Source: Salinarimonas ramus (GTDB lineage Bacteria > Pseudomonadota > Alphaproteobacteria > Rhizobiales > Beijerinckiaceae). Taken from it: a DNA stretch of 64,000 bases. Under the pieces are notes generated by a model. The model was not told the origin of the DNA and searched no databases. It was given only the letters and a program-made list of their open reading frames with translations. The stretch covers positions 62,001-126,000 of the forward strand of contig NZ_BMMF01000010.1 in the NCBI RefSeq assembly GCF_014645695.1, written 5' to 3'. Both the position numbers and the translations under genes were made by a program. Position 1 is the first letter of the stretch. Every line of letters starts with the position of its first letter. This document shows, one piece after another, positions 52,054-61,221 of this stretch.

Positions 52054-52868
52054 TGCCGGTCTCCCACCTCGCCGATCGCCCGATCTGGACCCGCCGCACC
52101 ACGCGCCAGCAATTCGCCGCCTATGCCGGCTGGCTCGCCCTGGTGGCGCTGACGATCTTCGCCTTCCAGGTGATGACGCGCGACACGATCTGGTTCTTCG
52201 TCCAGGACGCACCGCGCCAGGCGGGCGACCTCCTCGATCGCGCCTGGCCGCCGCGCTGGTCCTATCTCGACCGCCTATGGGCGCCGCTCTGGGACACGCT
52301 CAACATCGCGACGCTGGGCACGCTCCTCGGCATCCTCATCGCGGTGCCCGTCGCCTTCCTGGCGGCGCGCAACACGACGCCGAGCCTCGCCTTCGCCCGC
52401 CCGATCGCGCTCCTGATCATCGTCGCCTCGCGCTCCATCAACTCGCTGATCTGGGCGCTGCTGCTCGTCGCCATCATCGGCCCGGGCTTGCTCGCGGGCA
52501 TCATCGCCATCGGGCTACGCTCCATCGGCTTCATCGGCAAGCTGCTCTACGAGGCCATCGAGGAGATCGACGAGAGCCAGGTCGAGGCGGTGAAGGCGAC
52601 CGGCGCCCGAGGCTCGCAGGTGATCGACTACGCCATCGTGCCGCAGATCCTGCCGACCTTCGCCGGCATCTCGGTCTTCCGCTGGGACATCAACATCCGC
52701 GAATCGGCCGTTCTCGGCCTCGTCGGCGCGGGCGGCATCGGCGTGCAGCTGAACTCCTCGCTCGCCCGCCTCGCCTGGTCGGAGGTGACGGTGATCTTCA
52801 TCGTCATCCTCGCCACGGTCGTGGTGTCGGAATGGGTCTCGGCCAAGGTGCGCGGGGCGATCATTTGA
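52053..52868 (+). CDS. phnE: phosphonate ABC transporter permease (second)
   Basis: A 271-residue permease homologous to the preceding one. It has the EAA loop YEAIEEIDESQVEAVKATGA and NIRESAVLGLVGAGGIGVQL. Two tandem phnE genes occur in many alphaproteobacterial phnDCEE operons. No C-P lyase genes (phnG-M) follow; the next gene is arsR after 100 nt. Confidence 0.93.
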   Translation: MPVSHLADRPIWTRRTTRQQFAAYAGWLALVALTIFAFQVMTRDTIWFFVQDAPRQAGDLLDRAWPPRWSYLDRLWAPLWDTLNIATLGTLLGILIAVPVAFLAARNTTPSLAFARPIALLIIVASRSINSLIWALLLVAIIGPGLLAGIIAIGLRSIGFIGKLLYEAIEEIDESQVEAVKATGARGSQVIDYAIVPQILPTFAGISVFRWDINIRESAVLGLVGAGGIGVQLNSSLARLAWSEVTVIFIVILATVVVSEWVSAKVRGAII

Positions 52869-52910
52869 GAACCGGGACAGGGGGGCGACCGCTCTTTCGG
52901 TCAGCAAATA

Positions 52911-52962
52911 ATTCGAAGATACTAGAAATACCGTTGACACGGCGATCCGGCTCCTGCAGGAT
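52911..52962 (+). promoter_or_regulatory. arsR promoter with operator-like motif
   Basis: ATTCGAAGATACTAGAAAT (52911-52929) is AT-rich and partly palindromic. It lies just before TTGACA (52934-52939), a 17-bp spacer and CAGGAT (52957-52962, a weak -10). Only six bases separate that -10 from the arsR ATG. A related motif occurs before the next gene (53326-53341), sharing TTCGAA-N2-T-N-CT-N-GAA. Binding by ArsR is inferred. Confidence 0.6.
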
Positions 52963-52968
52963 CGCGCC

Positions 52969-53304
52969 ATGGACACGACGACGATCATCGCCAAGCGGCT
53001 CGAAGCCCTCGGCAACCCGACACGGCTCGGCATCTACCGCGCGCTGGTGCGCGCCGGCGATGCGGGCCTCGCCGTCGGCGCGCTGCAGGAGCGGCTGGGC
53101 ACGCCGGCCTCGACGCTCTCGCATCATCTGCGCACGCTGGTCGGCGTGGCGCTCGTGACGCAGGAGCGCCACGGCACGACGCTGATCTGCCGGGCGAACT
53201 ACCCCGTCATGAACGGGCTCGTCGCCTTCCTGTCCGAGGAGTGCTGCGTCGATTCCCGCTGCGGGCCCGCCCGCGATCCGGGCGTGAGCGAGGAAGCGAT
53301 CTAG
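52969..53304 (+). CDS. ArsR-family metalloid-type regulator
   Basis: A 111-residue winged-helix repressor (ALQERLGTPASTLSHHLRTL recognition region). The recognition helix lacks the ELCVCDL cysteine site of plasmid ArsR proteins, but the C-terminus has Cys92, Cys93 and Cys98 (EECCVDSRCG), close to the C-C-x5-C arsenite site of the Acidithiobacillus ferrooxidans regulator. It should lift repression of the following flavoprotein and MFS genes when As(III) or Sb(III) binds; metal identity is inferred. Confidence 0.87.
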   Translation: MDTTTIIAKRLEALGNPTRLGIYRALVRAGDAGLAVGALQERLGTPASTLSHHLRTLVGVALVTQERHGTTLICRANYPVMNGLVAFLSEECCVDSRCGPARDPGVSEEAI

Positions 53305-53325
53305 CGCTTTTTCGCCGTCGCCTAT

Positions 53326-53341
53326 TTCGAAATTTCTGGAA
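53326..53341 (+). promoter_or_regulatory. second operator-like motif before the flavoprotein gene
   Basis: TTCGAAATTTCTGGAA shares 12 of 16 positions with the motif upstream of arsR (52912-52927). It lies between arsR and the flavoprotein start at 53366. Repetition of the same sequence at both sites suggests two binding sites for one regulator, most simply ArsR. Confidence 0.55.
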
Positions 53342-53365
53342 TGATCGAGAGCCAAGGAGAGCACC

Positions 53366-54754
53366 ATGCACGCGCCGTCTCGTTCCGCCGAGCTGCCGAT
53401 CGCCATCTTGGGAGCGGGGCCCGTCGGCCTCGCCGCCGCGGCGCATTGCGCCGAGCGCGGGCTGCCCTTCCTCGTGCTGGAGGCCGGGCCGGCCGTCGGC
53501 GCCAACCTGCGCGAATGGGGGCACGTGCGCCTGTTCTCGCCCTGGCGCTACGACGTCGACGCCGCGTCCCGCCGCCTGCTCGAGCGGGAGGGGTGGGTGC
53601 AGCCGGATCCGGATTCGCTGCCCACCGGCGCGGAGATGGCGGATCGCTATCTCGCACCGCTCGCCGAGGCGCTCGCCGCCCACGGCCGGATCGTGATCGA
53701 CGCACGCGTCCGGGCCGTCACGCGCGCGGGGCTCGACAAGGTGAAGAGCGCACGGCGCGCCCAGACGCCGTTCCTGATCGACGTCGAGCACGGCGACGGG
53801 CGGCGCTCGCGCCACCTCGCCCGCGCGGTCGTCGACGCCAGCGGCACCTGGAGCACGCCCAACCCGCTGGGCGGAACGGGCATCGCCGCCATCGGCGAGA
53901 GCGAGGCGGCCGGGCGCATCCGCTACCGCATCCCCGACGCACTCGGCGCGGACCGCGCCGTCTATGCCGGCGCGCGCACCCTCGTCGTCGGCGCCGGTCA
54001 TTCGGCCGCGAACGCGGTCATCGATCTCGCAGGCCTCGTCGAGCAGACCGGGACGGGAAGCATCACCTGGGCGGTGCGGGGCGCACGCCCGATCCGCGCC
54101 TTCGGCGGCGGCGCCGGCGACGAGCTGCCCGCGCGCGGGGCGCTCGGAGCGCGGCTCCAGGCGCTCGTGGCCGACGGACGGGTGCGGCTCGTGACCGGCT
54201 TCGCCGCGGAGGAGATCCGTGAGGCGGATGCAGGCGGCGTCCTCGTCGCCGACGCGAGCGGGCGAACGATCGGGCCCTTCGATCGCCTCGTCGCGCTCAC
54301 GGGACAGCGTCCGGATCTCGCGCCGCTGCGCGAGCTGCGCATCGATCTCGATCCGTGGCTCGAATGCTCCCGGGCGCTCGCGGCCGACATCGATCCCAAC
54401 GTCCACGCCTGCGGCAGCGTCACGCCGCACGGGCATGCGGCGCTGGCCCATCCCGAGCCCGGCTTCTACGTCGTCGGCGCCAAGAGCTACGGGCGCGCGC
54501 CCACCTTCCTCATGATGACGGGCTACGAGCAGGTGCGCTCCGTCGTGGCGGCCCTCGCCGGCGCCGAAGCCGAAGCCGATCGCGTCGAGCTCGTCCTGCC
54601 CAAGACCGGCGTGTGCTCGACGGATCTCGCGACCGGCGCGGACGCCTGCTGCGCGCCGGCTCCAGAGGGTGCGCGCGGCTGCTGCGGCGCACCCGCCGCG
54701 CAGGACGCACCCGTTCCCGCCCGCGTGGGCGCCCGCTGCGGAGCCGCCGCGTGA
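53366..54754 (+). CDS. FAD/NAD(P)-binding flavoprotein with Cys-rich tail
   Basis: A 462-residue two-dinucleotide-domain flavoprotein. The FAD motif is AILGAGPVGLAAAAHCA (13-29) and the NAD(P) motif is VVGAGHSAANAVIDLAG. The tail (about 410-462) has Cys417, the pairs 428/429 and 439/440, and Cys458, unlike the family core. By context (arsR upstream, MFS downstream, GTGA overlap) it probably acts on arsenic or antimony, perhaps as an oxidase or reductase similar in idea to ArsO/ArsH, but the reaction is unknown. AAGGAG lies 6 nt before the ATG. Confidence 0.75.
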   Translation: MHAPSRSAELPIAILGAGPVGLAAAAHCAERGLPFLVLEAGPAVGANLREWGHVRLFSPWRYDVDAASRRLLEREGWVQPDPDSLPTGAEMADRYLAPLAEALAAHGRIVIDARVRAVTRAGLDKVKSARRAQTPFLIDVEHGDGRRSRHLARAVVDASGTWSTPNPLGGTGIAAIGESEAAGRIRYRIPDALGADRAVYAGARTLVVGAGHSAANAVIDLAGLVEQTGTGSITWAVRGARPIRAFGGGAGDELPARGALGARLQALVADGRVRLVTGFAAEEIREADAGGVLVADASGRTIGPFDRLVALTGQRPDLAPLRELRIDLDPWLECSRALAADIDPNVHACGSVTPHGHAALAHPEPGFYVVGAKSYGRAPTFLMMTGYEQVRSVVAALAGAEAEADRVELVLPKTGVCSTDLATGADACCAPAPEGARGCCGAPAAQDAPVPARVGARCGAAA

Positions 54755-56001
54755 GCCCTCCCCCGTCCGACTCCGCCGCGCTCGACCTCGCGAGCGCGGC
54801 GGCTCCCGAAAAGCCGTCCCGCCCGGTGGTGATCACCGTGCTCGGCGTCACGCAGATCCTGGCGTGGGGCTCCACCTTCTATCTCCTGGCGGTGCTCGCC
54901 CCCGTGATCGTGGCCGAGACCGGCTGGGCGAAGACCTTCGTCGTGGGCGGGCTCACGCTGGGCCTCGTCGCGGCGAGCCTCGTCTCGCCGCGGGTGGGGC
55001 GCGCCGTCGAGGCGACGGGCGGGCGACCGGTCCTCGTGGGCTCGGCGCTCACCATGGCGGCGGGGCTCGCGGCGCTGGGCCTCGCCGCCCACCCCCTCGC
55101 CTATCTCGCCGCCTGGCTCGTGATCGGGCTCGGCATGGGTGCGGGCCTCTACGACGCCGCCTTCGCGACGCTCGGCCGCCTCTACGGCGCGAGCGCGCGC
55201 TCGGCGATCACCACGCTCACCCTGTTCGGCGGCTTCGCCTCGACGATCGGCTGGCCGCTCTCCGCCCTCTTCGTCGAGCAGCTCGGCTGGCGCGGCGCCT
55301 GCTTCGCCTATGCGGCGATCCACGTCCTCGTCGTCGCGCCGCTCTACCTGACGCTTCTCCCGCGCCGCCCCGCGCCGGCGCCGCACGCCGCCCCCGTCGC
55401 GACGCCGGCGACGGAAAAGCCCGCCGACGGCGCGCGCCGGCTTCGCGACGAGACGCTCCTGCGGCTCACGCTCGCCGCCGGCCTCACCGTGAGCGGACTC
55501 GCCACCGCGGTCCTGTCGGTGCACCTCATCACGCTGCTCCAGGCCCGCGACCTGGCGCTCGCCGCTGCGGTCGGCCTCGCCGCGATGGTCGGGCCGAGCC
55601 AGGTGGGCGCGCGCGTGATCGAGGCCTGGATCGGCCGCCGCTACCATCCGATCCGCACCGCCGCGGCCTCGGCCGCGCTGACCTTCGCCGGCGTCGCGCT
55701 GCTCGCGAGCGGCAATGCGGCGATCCTGCCCCTCGCCCTCGTCTGCTACGGCGCGGGCATCGGCATCCGCTCCATCGTCAAGGGAACGTTGCCGCTCGCG
55801 ATCTTCGGCCCCTTCGGCTATGCCGCCCTCATGGGCCGCCTCGCCCTCCCCCAGCTCCTCGTCGCGGCGCTGGCGCCGCTGGCCGGCGCCTGGCTCATGG
55901 AGACGATCGGCCCCGACGCCCTGCTCCACGCGCTGATCGGCGTCACCACGCTCGACGCGCTGCTCGTCCTGGCGATCGCGCTGCAGATCAGGGGGCGCTA
56001 G
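54751..56001 (+). CDS. MFS transporter, probable metalloid efflux
   Basis: A 416-residue major facilitator with 12 predicted spans (GVTQILAWGSTFYLLAVLAP at the start, RIGR-like inter-span loops later). The GTG start at 54751 overlaps the flavoprotein stop by 4 nt (GTGA), so the genes are coupled. MFS exporters of As(III) or methylarsenite (ArsK type) occur in arsR operons of Rhizobiales; this protein may be one, but other substrates are possible. Convergent with the GGDEF-EAL gene, 4 bp between stops. Confidence 0.82.
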   Translation: MSPPPSDSAALDLASAAAPEKPSRPVVITVLGVTQILAWGSTFYLLAVLAPVIVAETGWAKTFVVGGLTLGLVAASLVSPRVGRAVEATGGRPVLVGSALTMAAGLAALGLAAHPLAYLAAWLVIGLGMGAGLYDAAFATLGRLYGASARSAITTLTLFGGFASTIGWPLSALFVEQLGWRGACFAYAAIHVLVVAPLYLTLLPRRPAPAPHAAPVATPATEKPADGARRLRDETLLRLTLAAGLTVSGLATAVLSVHLITLLQARDLALAAAVGLAAMVGPSQVGARVIEAWIGRRYHPIRTAAASAALTFAGVALLASGNAAILPLALVCYGAGIGIRSIVKGTLPLAIFGPFGYAALMGRLALPQLLVAALAPLAGAWLMETIGPDALLHALIGVTTLDALLVLAIALQIRGR

Positions 56002-56005
56002 ACGA

Positions 56006-58303
56006 TCACGCCGCGCTGCGCGCGCGCTCCTCCAGGAACGCGACGACCGCGTCGGCGGGCATGGGGCGGCCGTAGAGCCAGCCTTGGGCCTGGGCGCATC
56101 CGCGGGCGGCGAGGAAGTCGGCCTGGGCCTGCGTCTCCACGCCCTCCGCCGTCACCGAGATCTCCAGCGCGCGGCCGAGCTCGATCACCGCCGAGGCGAT
56201 GGCCGCGTCGTCCGGGTCCTCGATGAGGTCGCGCACGAAGCTGCGGTCGATCTTGATGTCGTCGACGGGGAAGCGCTTGAGGTGGGTCAGCGATGCGAAG
56301 CCCGTGCCGAAATCGTCGAGCGCGATGCGCATGCCCGCCGCCTGGAAGGCGCGCAAGGTCGCCTCGACGCCCTCCCCGCCCGGGCCGAGGAAGACGCTCT
56401 CCGTCACCTCCACGTCGATCCGCGACGGCGCCACACCGGCCCGGGCGAGCTGCTCCGCGACGTGCTCGGCGAGCTTGGGGCAGCCGAATTCCGCCGGCGC
56501 GAAGTTCACGGCGATCCGCCCCGGCTCCAGCCCCGCGTCGAGCCAGCGCCGCAGGTCGGCGGCGATCTGGCCGCGCATGCGCTCGCCGATGGCGATGGCG
56601 TGCTCCGGCTCGGCGAAGGCGGCAGCGAAATGAACGGGCGTGAGGAGCCCGCGCTCCGGGTGGCGCCAGCGCGCCAGCGCCTCGAAGCCGGTGACGCGCC
56701 CCGTCGCGAGGGCCACCTTCGGCTGATAGTAGGGCACGATGGCATCCGCCTCGAGGGCGGCGCCGACGTCGCGCAGCAACGTCACGCGCCGCTCGAAGCC
56801 GCGCCGCAGCGCCGGCTCGTAGACGACGAGGCGATTGCGCCCGCTCTGCTTGGCCGCATAGAGCGCGAGATCGGCGTCCTTCACGAGCTCGCCCGGGGAG
56901 GTGTCGTGCTCGGGGCACAGCGCGAGGCCGATGGAGGCGCGCCCGACGAGGCTGCGCTCGCCGAACGGCACCGGCTGGCGCATGGCCTCGAGCAGGCCGG
57001 CCGCGATCGCCTGAGCCTCCTCGCGGTTCGCGGGCGCGAGTACCATGGCGAACTCGTCGCCCCCCAGGCGCGCCACGACGTCGCCGTCGCGCGCCGCCGT
57101 GCGCAGGCGCTGCGCGGCGGCGACGAGGAGCGCGTCCCCGGCGTCGTGACCGAGGGCGTCGTTCACCTCCTTCAGCCCGTCGAGATCGACGAGGAGCAGC
57201 GCCGCTCCCTTCGGGCAGCTCTCGGCACGCGCGGCGATGCGCTCCAGGCTCGCCTGGAAATGCGTGCGGTTCGGCAGGCCCGTGAGCGCGTCGTGGTGTG
57301 CCGCGCGCCAGACGCGCTCTTCGGCGGCCTTTCGGTCGGTGATGTCGACGACGGCGGCGAGGAGCGCCGCGCGCCCGTCGATGTCGATGCCCGACGCCGC
57401 GAGGAGGACGTCGCGCTCATCCCCGTCGGGCTTGCGCAGGCGCGTGTCGAAGCCGTCGATCCGGTCCCGCCCCGCCATCTGCGCGATGAAGCGGTCACGG
57501 TCGCGGACATCCACGTAGAGGTCGCGCGTGGACCAGGCGCTCGCGTCCTCGATGCCGAGGAAGGTGCGGGCCGCGTCGTTCAGCGCGAGAAAGCGCCCGT
57601 CCGTGCGGTCCGAGACGACGAGGGGAATGGGCACCGTGCGGAACATCCGCTCGAACATCTCGCGGCTGTGGCCGAGCTCGCGATTGGCGAGGCGCTCGCG
57701 CTGGACGGCGGTCCATTCGAGGCGGCGCAGCCGGTTGGAGCGCGTGACGACGAGGAGGAGCGCGATGTTGAGCATCAGCATGCCGAGCCCCAGCCCCAGC
57801 GCCGTGGTCTCGATGCCGGGCGTGCCGTGCCCGATCACGCTGAAGCCGACGAGCATGCAGGTCGACGAGAACGCACCGGCGACGAGCGTCGCGCGGAAGG
57901 TGTTGGGCACGACGAGGTAGAGCATCAAGGGCAGGACGATGACGACGAAGAGCGCCAGGTCCGAGCGCGAGGAGACGAGCAGCCCGACCCCGATGGAGAC
58001 GATCCCCTGCCAGACGCCGAGCACCGCCTGCAGCTCGCCCGCCGTCCGGCTACGCAGGACGAGCCCCAGGCAGACGATGGAGATCGCCACCACGACGAGG
58101 CGCGACGGCACGGCGATCCAGAAATGCGGATCTCCGGCGAAGCGCCAGTCGGAGACGAGGAAGAGCGTGTTGACGATCGTGGAGAAGAACAGGAGCAACC
58201 GCGCCTGCCGGATCGATTCCGGCAGGCGCTCGGCCCGGAAGGTGGCTTCCGTAGCGGGTGTGCGGAATTCACCGCTGATCGGGCTGAGCGCGTAGGCTGG
58301 CAT
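56006..58303 (-). CDS. membrane diguanylate cyclase/phosphodiesterase (PAS-GGDEF-EAL)
   Basis: A 765-residue c-di-GMP enzyme. Five or six spans at about 35-187 are followed by a PAS domain (212-325), GGDEF (about 335-500) and EAL (about 510-755). The cyclase motif GGDEF is intact at 414-418 with an inhibitory RxxD site (405-408). The phosphodiesterase motif EAL is at 541-543, with EVTES, LDDFGTG and IKIDRSF present. Both activities are therefore possible. It should tune motility or biofilm formation; its input signal is unknown. Confidence 0.93.
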   Translation of the reverse strand: MPAYALSPISGEFRTPATEATFRAERLPESIRQARLLLFFSTIVNTLFLVSDWRFAGDPHFWIAVPSRLVVVAISIVCLGLVLRSRTAGELQAVLGVWQGIVSIGVGLLVSSRSDLALFVVIVLPLMLYLVVPNTFRATLVAGAFSSTCMLVGFSVIGHGTPGIETTALGLGLGMLMLNIALLLVVTRSNRLRRLEWTAVQRERLANRELGHSREMFERMFRTVPIPLVVSDRTDGRFLALNDAARTFLGIEDASAWSTRDLYVDVRDRDRFIAQMAGRDRIDGFDTRLRKPDGDERDVLLAASGIDIDGRAALLAAVVDITDRKAAEERVWRAAHHDALTGLPNRTHFQASLERIAARAESCPKGAALLLVDLDGLKEVNDALGHDAGDALLVAAAQRLRTAARDGDVVARLGGDEFAMVLAPANREEAQAIAAGLLEAMRQPVPFGERSLVGRASIGLALCPEHDTSPGELVKDADLALYAAKQSGRNRLVVYEPALRRGFERRVTLLRDVGAALEADAIVPYYQPKVALATGRVTGFEALARWRHPERGLLTPVHFAAAFAEPEHAIAIGERMRGQIAADLRRWLDAGLEPGRIAVNFAPAEFGCPKLAEHVAEQLARAGVAPSRIDVEVTESVFLGPGGEGVEATLRAFQAAGMRIALDDFGTGFASLTHLKRFPVDDIKIDRSFVRDLIEDPDDAAIASAVIELGRALEISVTAEGVETQAQADFLAARGCAQAQGWLYGRPMPADAVVAFLEERARSAA

Positions 58304-58379
58304 GGCTGGACCATGCGTCGCATGCCCGGGTGTAACCTACGTTAACACCACCAGCGCGCGGATGCGCAGACCGGATGCG

Positions 58380-61082
58380 TCACGCCTGCAGACGCGCCAG
58401 CGCCTCCGCGATCTTCGCGCGGCGCGCCAGGGTCTCGTCGAGCCGCTCGCGCATCTCCTCGACCACCTCCTCCTTGGCGTTGGCGAGAAAGGCGGGGTTG
58501 TCGAGCTTGGCCCGCGACTTCGCCTCGTCGCCGGCGAGCTTGCCGTCCTCCTTGGCGAGGCGGGCGCGCTCTGCGGCGATGTCGACCACGCCCTGGAGCG
58601 GCAGCGCCGCGCTCTCGCCGCGCACGACGAGGAAGGCCGAGGCCTTGGGCGCGCTCTCCGCGACGGTGATCTCGGAGGCGCGCGCGAGGCGGCGGATCAT
58701 GTCCGACCAGGCCTCGACCCGCGCCTTCGTCTGCGCCGAGGGCGACACGAGGACGAGCGGCACCTGCGCCGAGCCGGGCACGCCCGTCTCGGAACGGGCG
58801 GAGCGGATCTCGGAGATCAGGTCGACGACGAAGCCGATCTCCGCCTCCGCCGCCTCGTCGAGGAGAGCCGCGTGGTCCGGCCAGGCGGCGAGCGCGAGGA
58901 CGGGCTCGTCGCGCGCCGGGCCCTCGGCACCCTTGGCCGCCCAGAGCTCCTCCGTGATGAAGGGCATGAACGGGTGGAGCAGCTTGCAGAGCTGATCGAT
59001 CAGGAAGGCGGCGGTGGCGCGCGTCTCGTCCTTCGCCGGCCCGTCCTCGCCCTGGAGCACGGGCTTGGAGAGCTCGAGATACCAGTCGCAGAACACGTTC
59101 CAGGTGAAGCGATAGGCGGCCGCGGCGGCGTCGTTGAAGCGGAAGGCTTCCAGCGCCTCCGTGACGTCCGCGAAGGCGCGGGCGCATTCGGAGAGCGCCC
59201 AGACGTTGAGCGGCTGGGTCACGGCCTTCGGATCGTAGCCGGCGACGCGCACGCAGCCGTTCATCTCGGCGAAGCGGGCGGCGTTCCAGATCTTGGTCGA
59301 GAAGTTGCGGTAGCCCTCGACCCGGGAGACGGCGAGCTTGATGTCGCGGCCCTGCGCCGCCATGGCGACGAGGGTGAAGCGCAGAGCGTCCGCGCCGAAC
59401 TGGTCGACGAGGCTCAACGGGTCGATGACGTTGCCCTTGGACTTCGACATCTTGGCGCCCTTCTCGTCACGGACGAGGGCGTGGATGTAGACCGTGTCGA
59501 AGGGCACCTCGTCCATGAAGTGCAGGCCGGCCATCATCATCCGGGCGACCCAGAAGAAGATGATGTCGAAGCCGGTGACGAGCGTGTTCGTCGGGTAGTA
59601 GCGCGCGACCTCCGGCGTCTCGTCGGGCCAGCCGAGCGTCGAGAACGGCCAGAGCGCGGAGGAGAACCAGGTGTCGAGGACGTCCTCGTCGCGGGTGAGC
59701 GCGACATCGTGGCCGTGCTTCTCGCGGGCTTGGGCCTGCGCCTCCGCCTCGTCGTAGGCGACGTAGACGTTGCCCTCCTCGTCGTACCAGGCGGGGATCT
59801 GGTGGCCCCACCAGAGCTGGCGCGAGACGCACCACGGCTCGATGTTCTCGAGCCATTGGAAGTAGGTCTTCTCCCAGTTCTCCGGCACGAAGCGCGTGCG
59901 CCCGTCCTTCACCGCGCCGAGCGCGCGCTCGGCGAGCGGCTTCACGTTCACGAACCACTGGTCCGTGAGGTAGGGCTCGACGACGACGCCGGAGCGGTCT
60001 CCGTGCGGAACCGCGTGGACGTTGGGCGTGATCTCGGCGAGGAGCTCGCGCGCCTCCATCATCTCGACGACGCGCTTGCGGGCCTCGAAGCGGTCGAGGC
60101 CGTGCAGCGCCATGGTCTCGGGCTCGGGCGCGGCGTTTACGAGGAAGTCCTCGTTCTCCGCGATCGCCACGTGAGCCGATCGGTCGAAGACGTTGACGAT
60201 GCGCAGGTTATTGCGCTTGCCGACCTCGAAGTCGTTGAAGTCGTGCGCCGGCGTGATCTTCACCGCGCCGGTGCCCTTCTCCGGGTCCGAGTACTCGTCG
60301 GCGACGATGGGGATGCGCCGGCCGACCAGCGGCAGGATCGCGAACTTGCCGACGAGATCGGCATAGCGCTCGTCCTCCGGATGGACCGCGACGGCGGTGT
60401 CGCCCAGCATGGTCTCGGGCCGCGTCGTCGCGACCGTGATGAAGCGGCCCCCTTCGCCCTCGATGGGGTAGCGGAAGTGCCAGAGGTTGCCCTTGGTCTC
60501 GACCTGCTGGACCTCGAGATCCGAGATCGCGGTCTGGAACTTCGGGTCCCAGTTGACGAGGCGCTTGTCCTTGTAGAGCAGGCCCTGGCGGTAGAGCTCG
60601 ACGAAGACCTTCAGCACGGCCTTCGACAGGCCCTCGTCCATGGTGAAGCGCTCGCGCGACCAGTCGCAGGACGCGCCCAGCCGCTTGAGCTGGTTGACGA
60701 TGGCGCCGCCGCTCTCCTCCTTCCAGGCCCAGACCTCCTCGAGGAACGCCTCGCGGCCCATCTCGCGCCGGGACGGCCGGCCATCGGCGGCGAGCTTGCG
60801 CTCGACCACCATCTGCGTGGCGATGCCGGCGTGGTCCATGCCCGGCTGCCAGAGCACGTCGCGCCCGCGCATGCGCTCGAAGCGGCAGAGCACGTCCTGG
60901 AGCGTGTTGTTGAGCGCGTGGCCCATGTGGAGCGAGCCCGTCACGTTCGGCGGCGGGATCATGATGGTGTAGGGCTTCGCGTCCGTCCGCTCGGGGCGGC
61001 CGGCGCGGAACGCGCCCGCGTCCTCCCAAACCTGTGCGATACGCCCCTCGACGGCGGCGTGGTCGAACGTCTTGTCCATCAT
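58380..61082 (-). CDS. valS: valyl-tRNA synthetase
   Basis: A 900-residue class I valyl-tRNA synthetase. It has [17 protein letters not shown] with HMGH at 52-55, the editing domain ([20 protein letters not shown]), [12 protein letters not shown], and the C-terminal coiled coil ([19 protein letters not shown]). Start uncertain among ATGs at 61082, 61079 and 61109; the first two give the family N-terminus [16 protein letters not shown]. It lies 139 nt after the popZ-like gene, with a terminator between. Confidence 0.97.
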   Translation of the reverse strand: MMDKTFDHAAVEGRIAQVWEDAGAFRAGRPERTDAKPYTIMIPPPNVTGSLHMGHALNNTLQDVLCRFERMRGRDVLWQPGMDHAGIATQMVVERKLAADGRPSRREMGREAFLEEVWAWKEESGGAIVNQLKRLGASCDWSRERFTMDEGLSKAVLKVFVELYRQGLLYKDKRLVNWDPKFQTAISDLEVQQVETKGNLWHFRYPIEGEGGRFITVATTRPETMLGDTAVAVHPEDERYADLVGKFAILPLVGRRIPIVADEYSDPEKGTGAVKITPAHDFNDFEVGKRNNLRIVNVFDRSAHVAIAENEDFLVNAAPEPETMALHGLDRFEARKRVVEMMEARELLAEITPNVHAVPHGDRSGVVVEPYLTDQWFVNVKPLAERALGAVKDGRTRFVPENWEKTYFQWLENIEPWCVSRQLWWGHQIPAWYDEEGNVYVAYDEAEAQAQAREKHGHDVALTRDEDVLDTWFSSALWPFSTLGWPDETPEVARYYPTNTLVTGFDIIFFWVARMMMAGLHFMDEVPFDTVYIHALVRDEKGAKMSKSKGNVIDPLSLVDQFGADALRFTLVAMAAQGRDIKLAVSRVEGYRNFSTKIWNAARFAEMNGCVRVAGYDPKAVTQPLNVWALSECARAFADVTEALEAFRFNDAAAAAYRFTWNVFCDWYLELSKPVLQGEDGPAKDETRATAAFLIDQLCKLLHPFMPFITEELWAAKGAEGPARDEPVLALAAWPDHAALLDEAAEAEIGFVVDLISEIRSARSETGVPGSAQVPLVLVSPSAQTKARVEAWSDMIRRLARASEITVAESAPKASAFLVVRGESAALPLQGVVDIAAERARLAKEDGKLAGDEAKSRAKLDNPAFLANAKEEVVEEMRERLDETLARRAKIAEALARLQA

Positions 61083-61112
61083 GAGGTCGGCCGATCGTAT
61101 CTCGTGCAAACG

Positions 61113-61160
61113 AAAAAGCGCGCCGGAAAGGCTCCGGCTAGAAACCGGAGCCCGGCGCGC
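61113..61160 (-). terminator. intrinsic terminator after the popZ-like gene
   Basis: On the minus strand GCGCGCCGG, GCTCCGG, loop TTTCTAG, CCGGAGC, an internal CTTT bulge and CCGGCGCGC are followed by TTTTT (61113-61117). A clear long stem with a U-run. It ends 30 nt before the valS start. Confidence 0.9.
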
Positions 61161-61221
61161 AAGTCAACGGGTCGAGGAAAATGCCGGGCGGACCCTGCCG
61201 CCCGGGATCCCGCGTGCGCGC

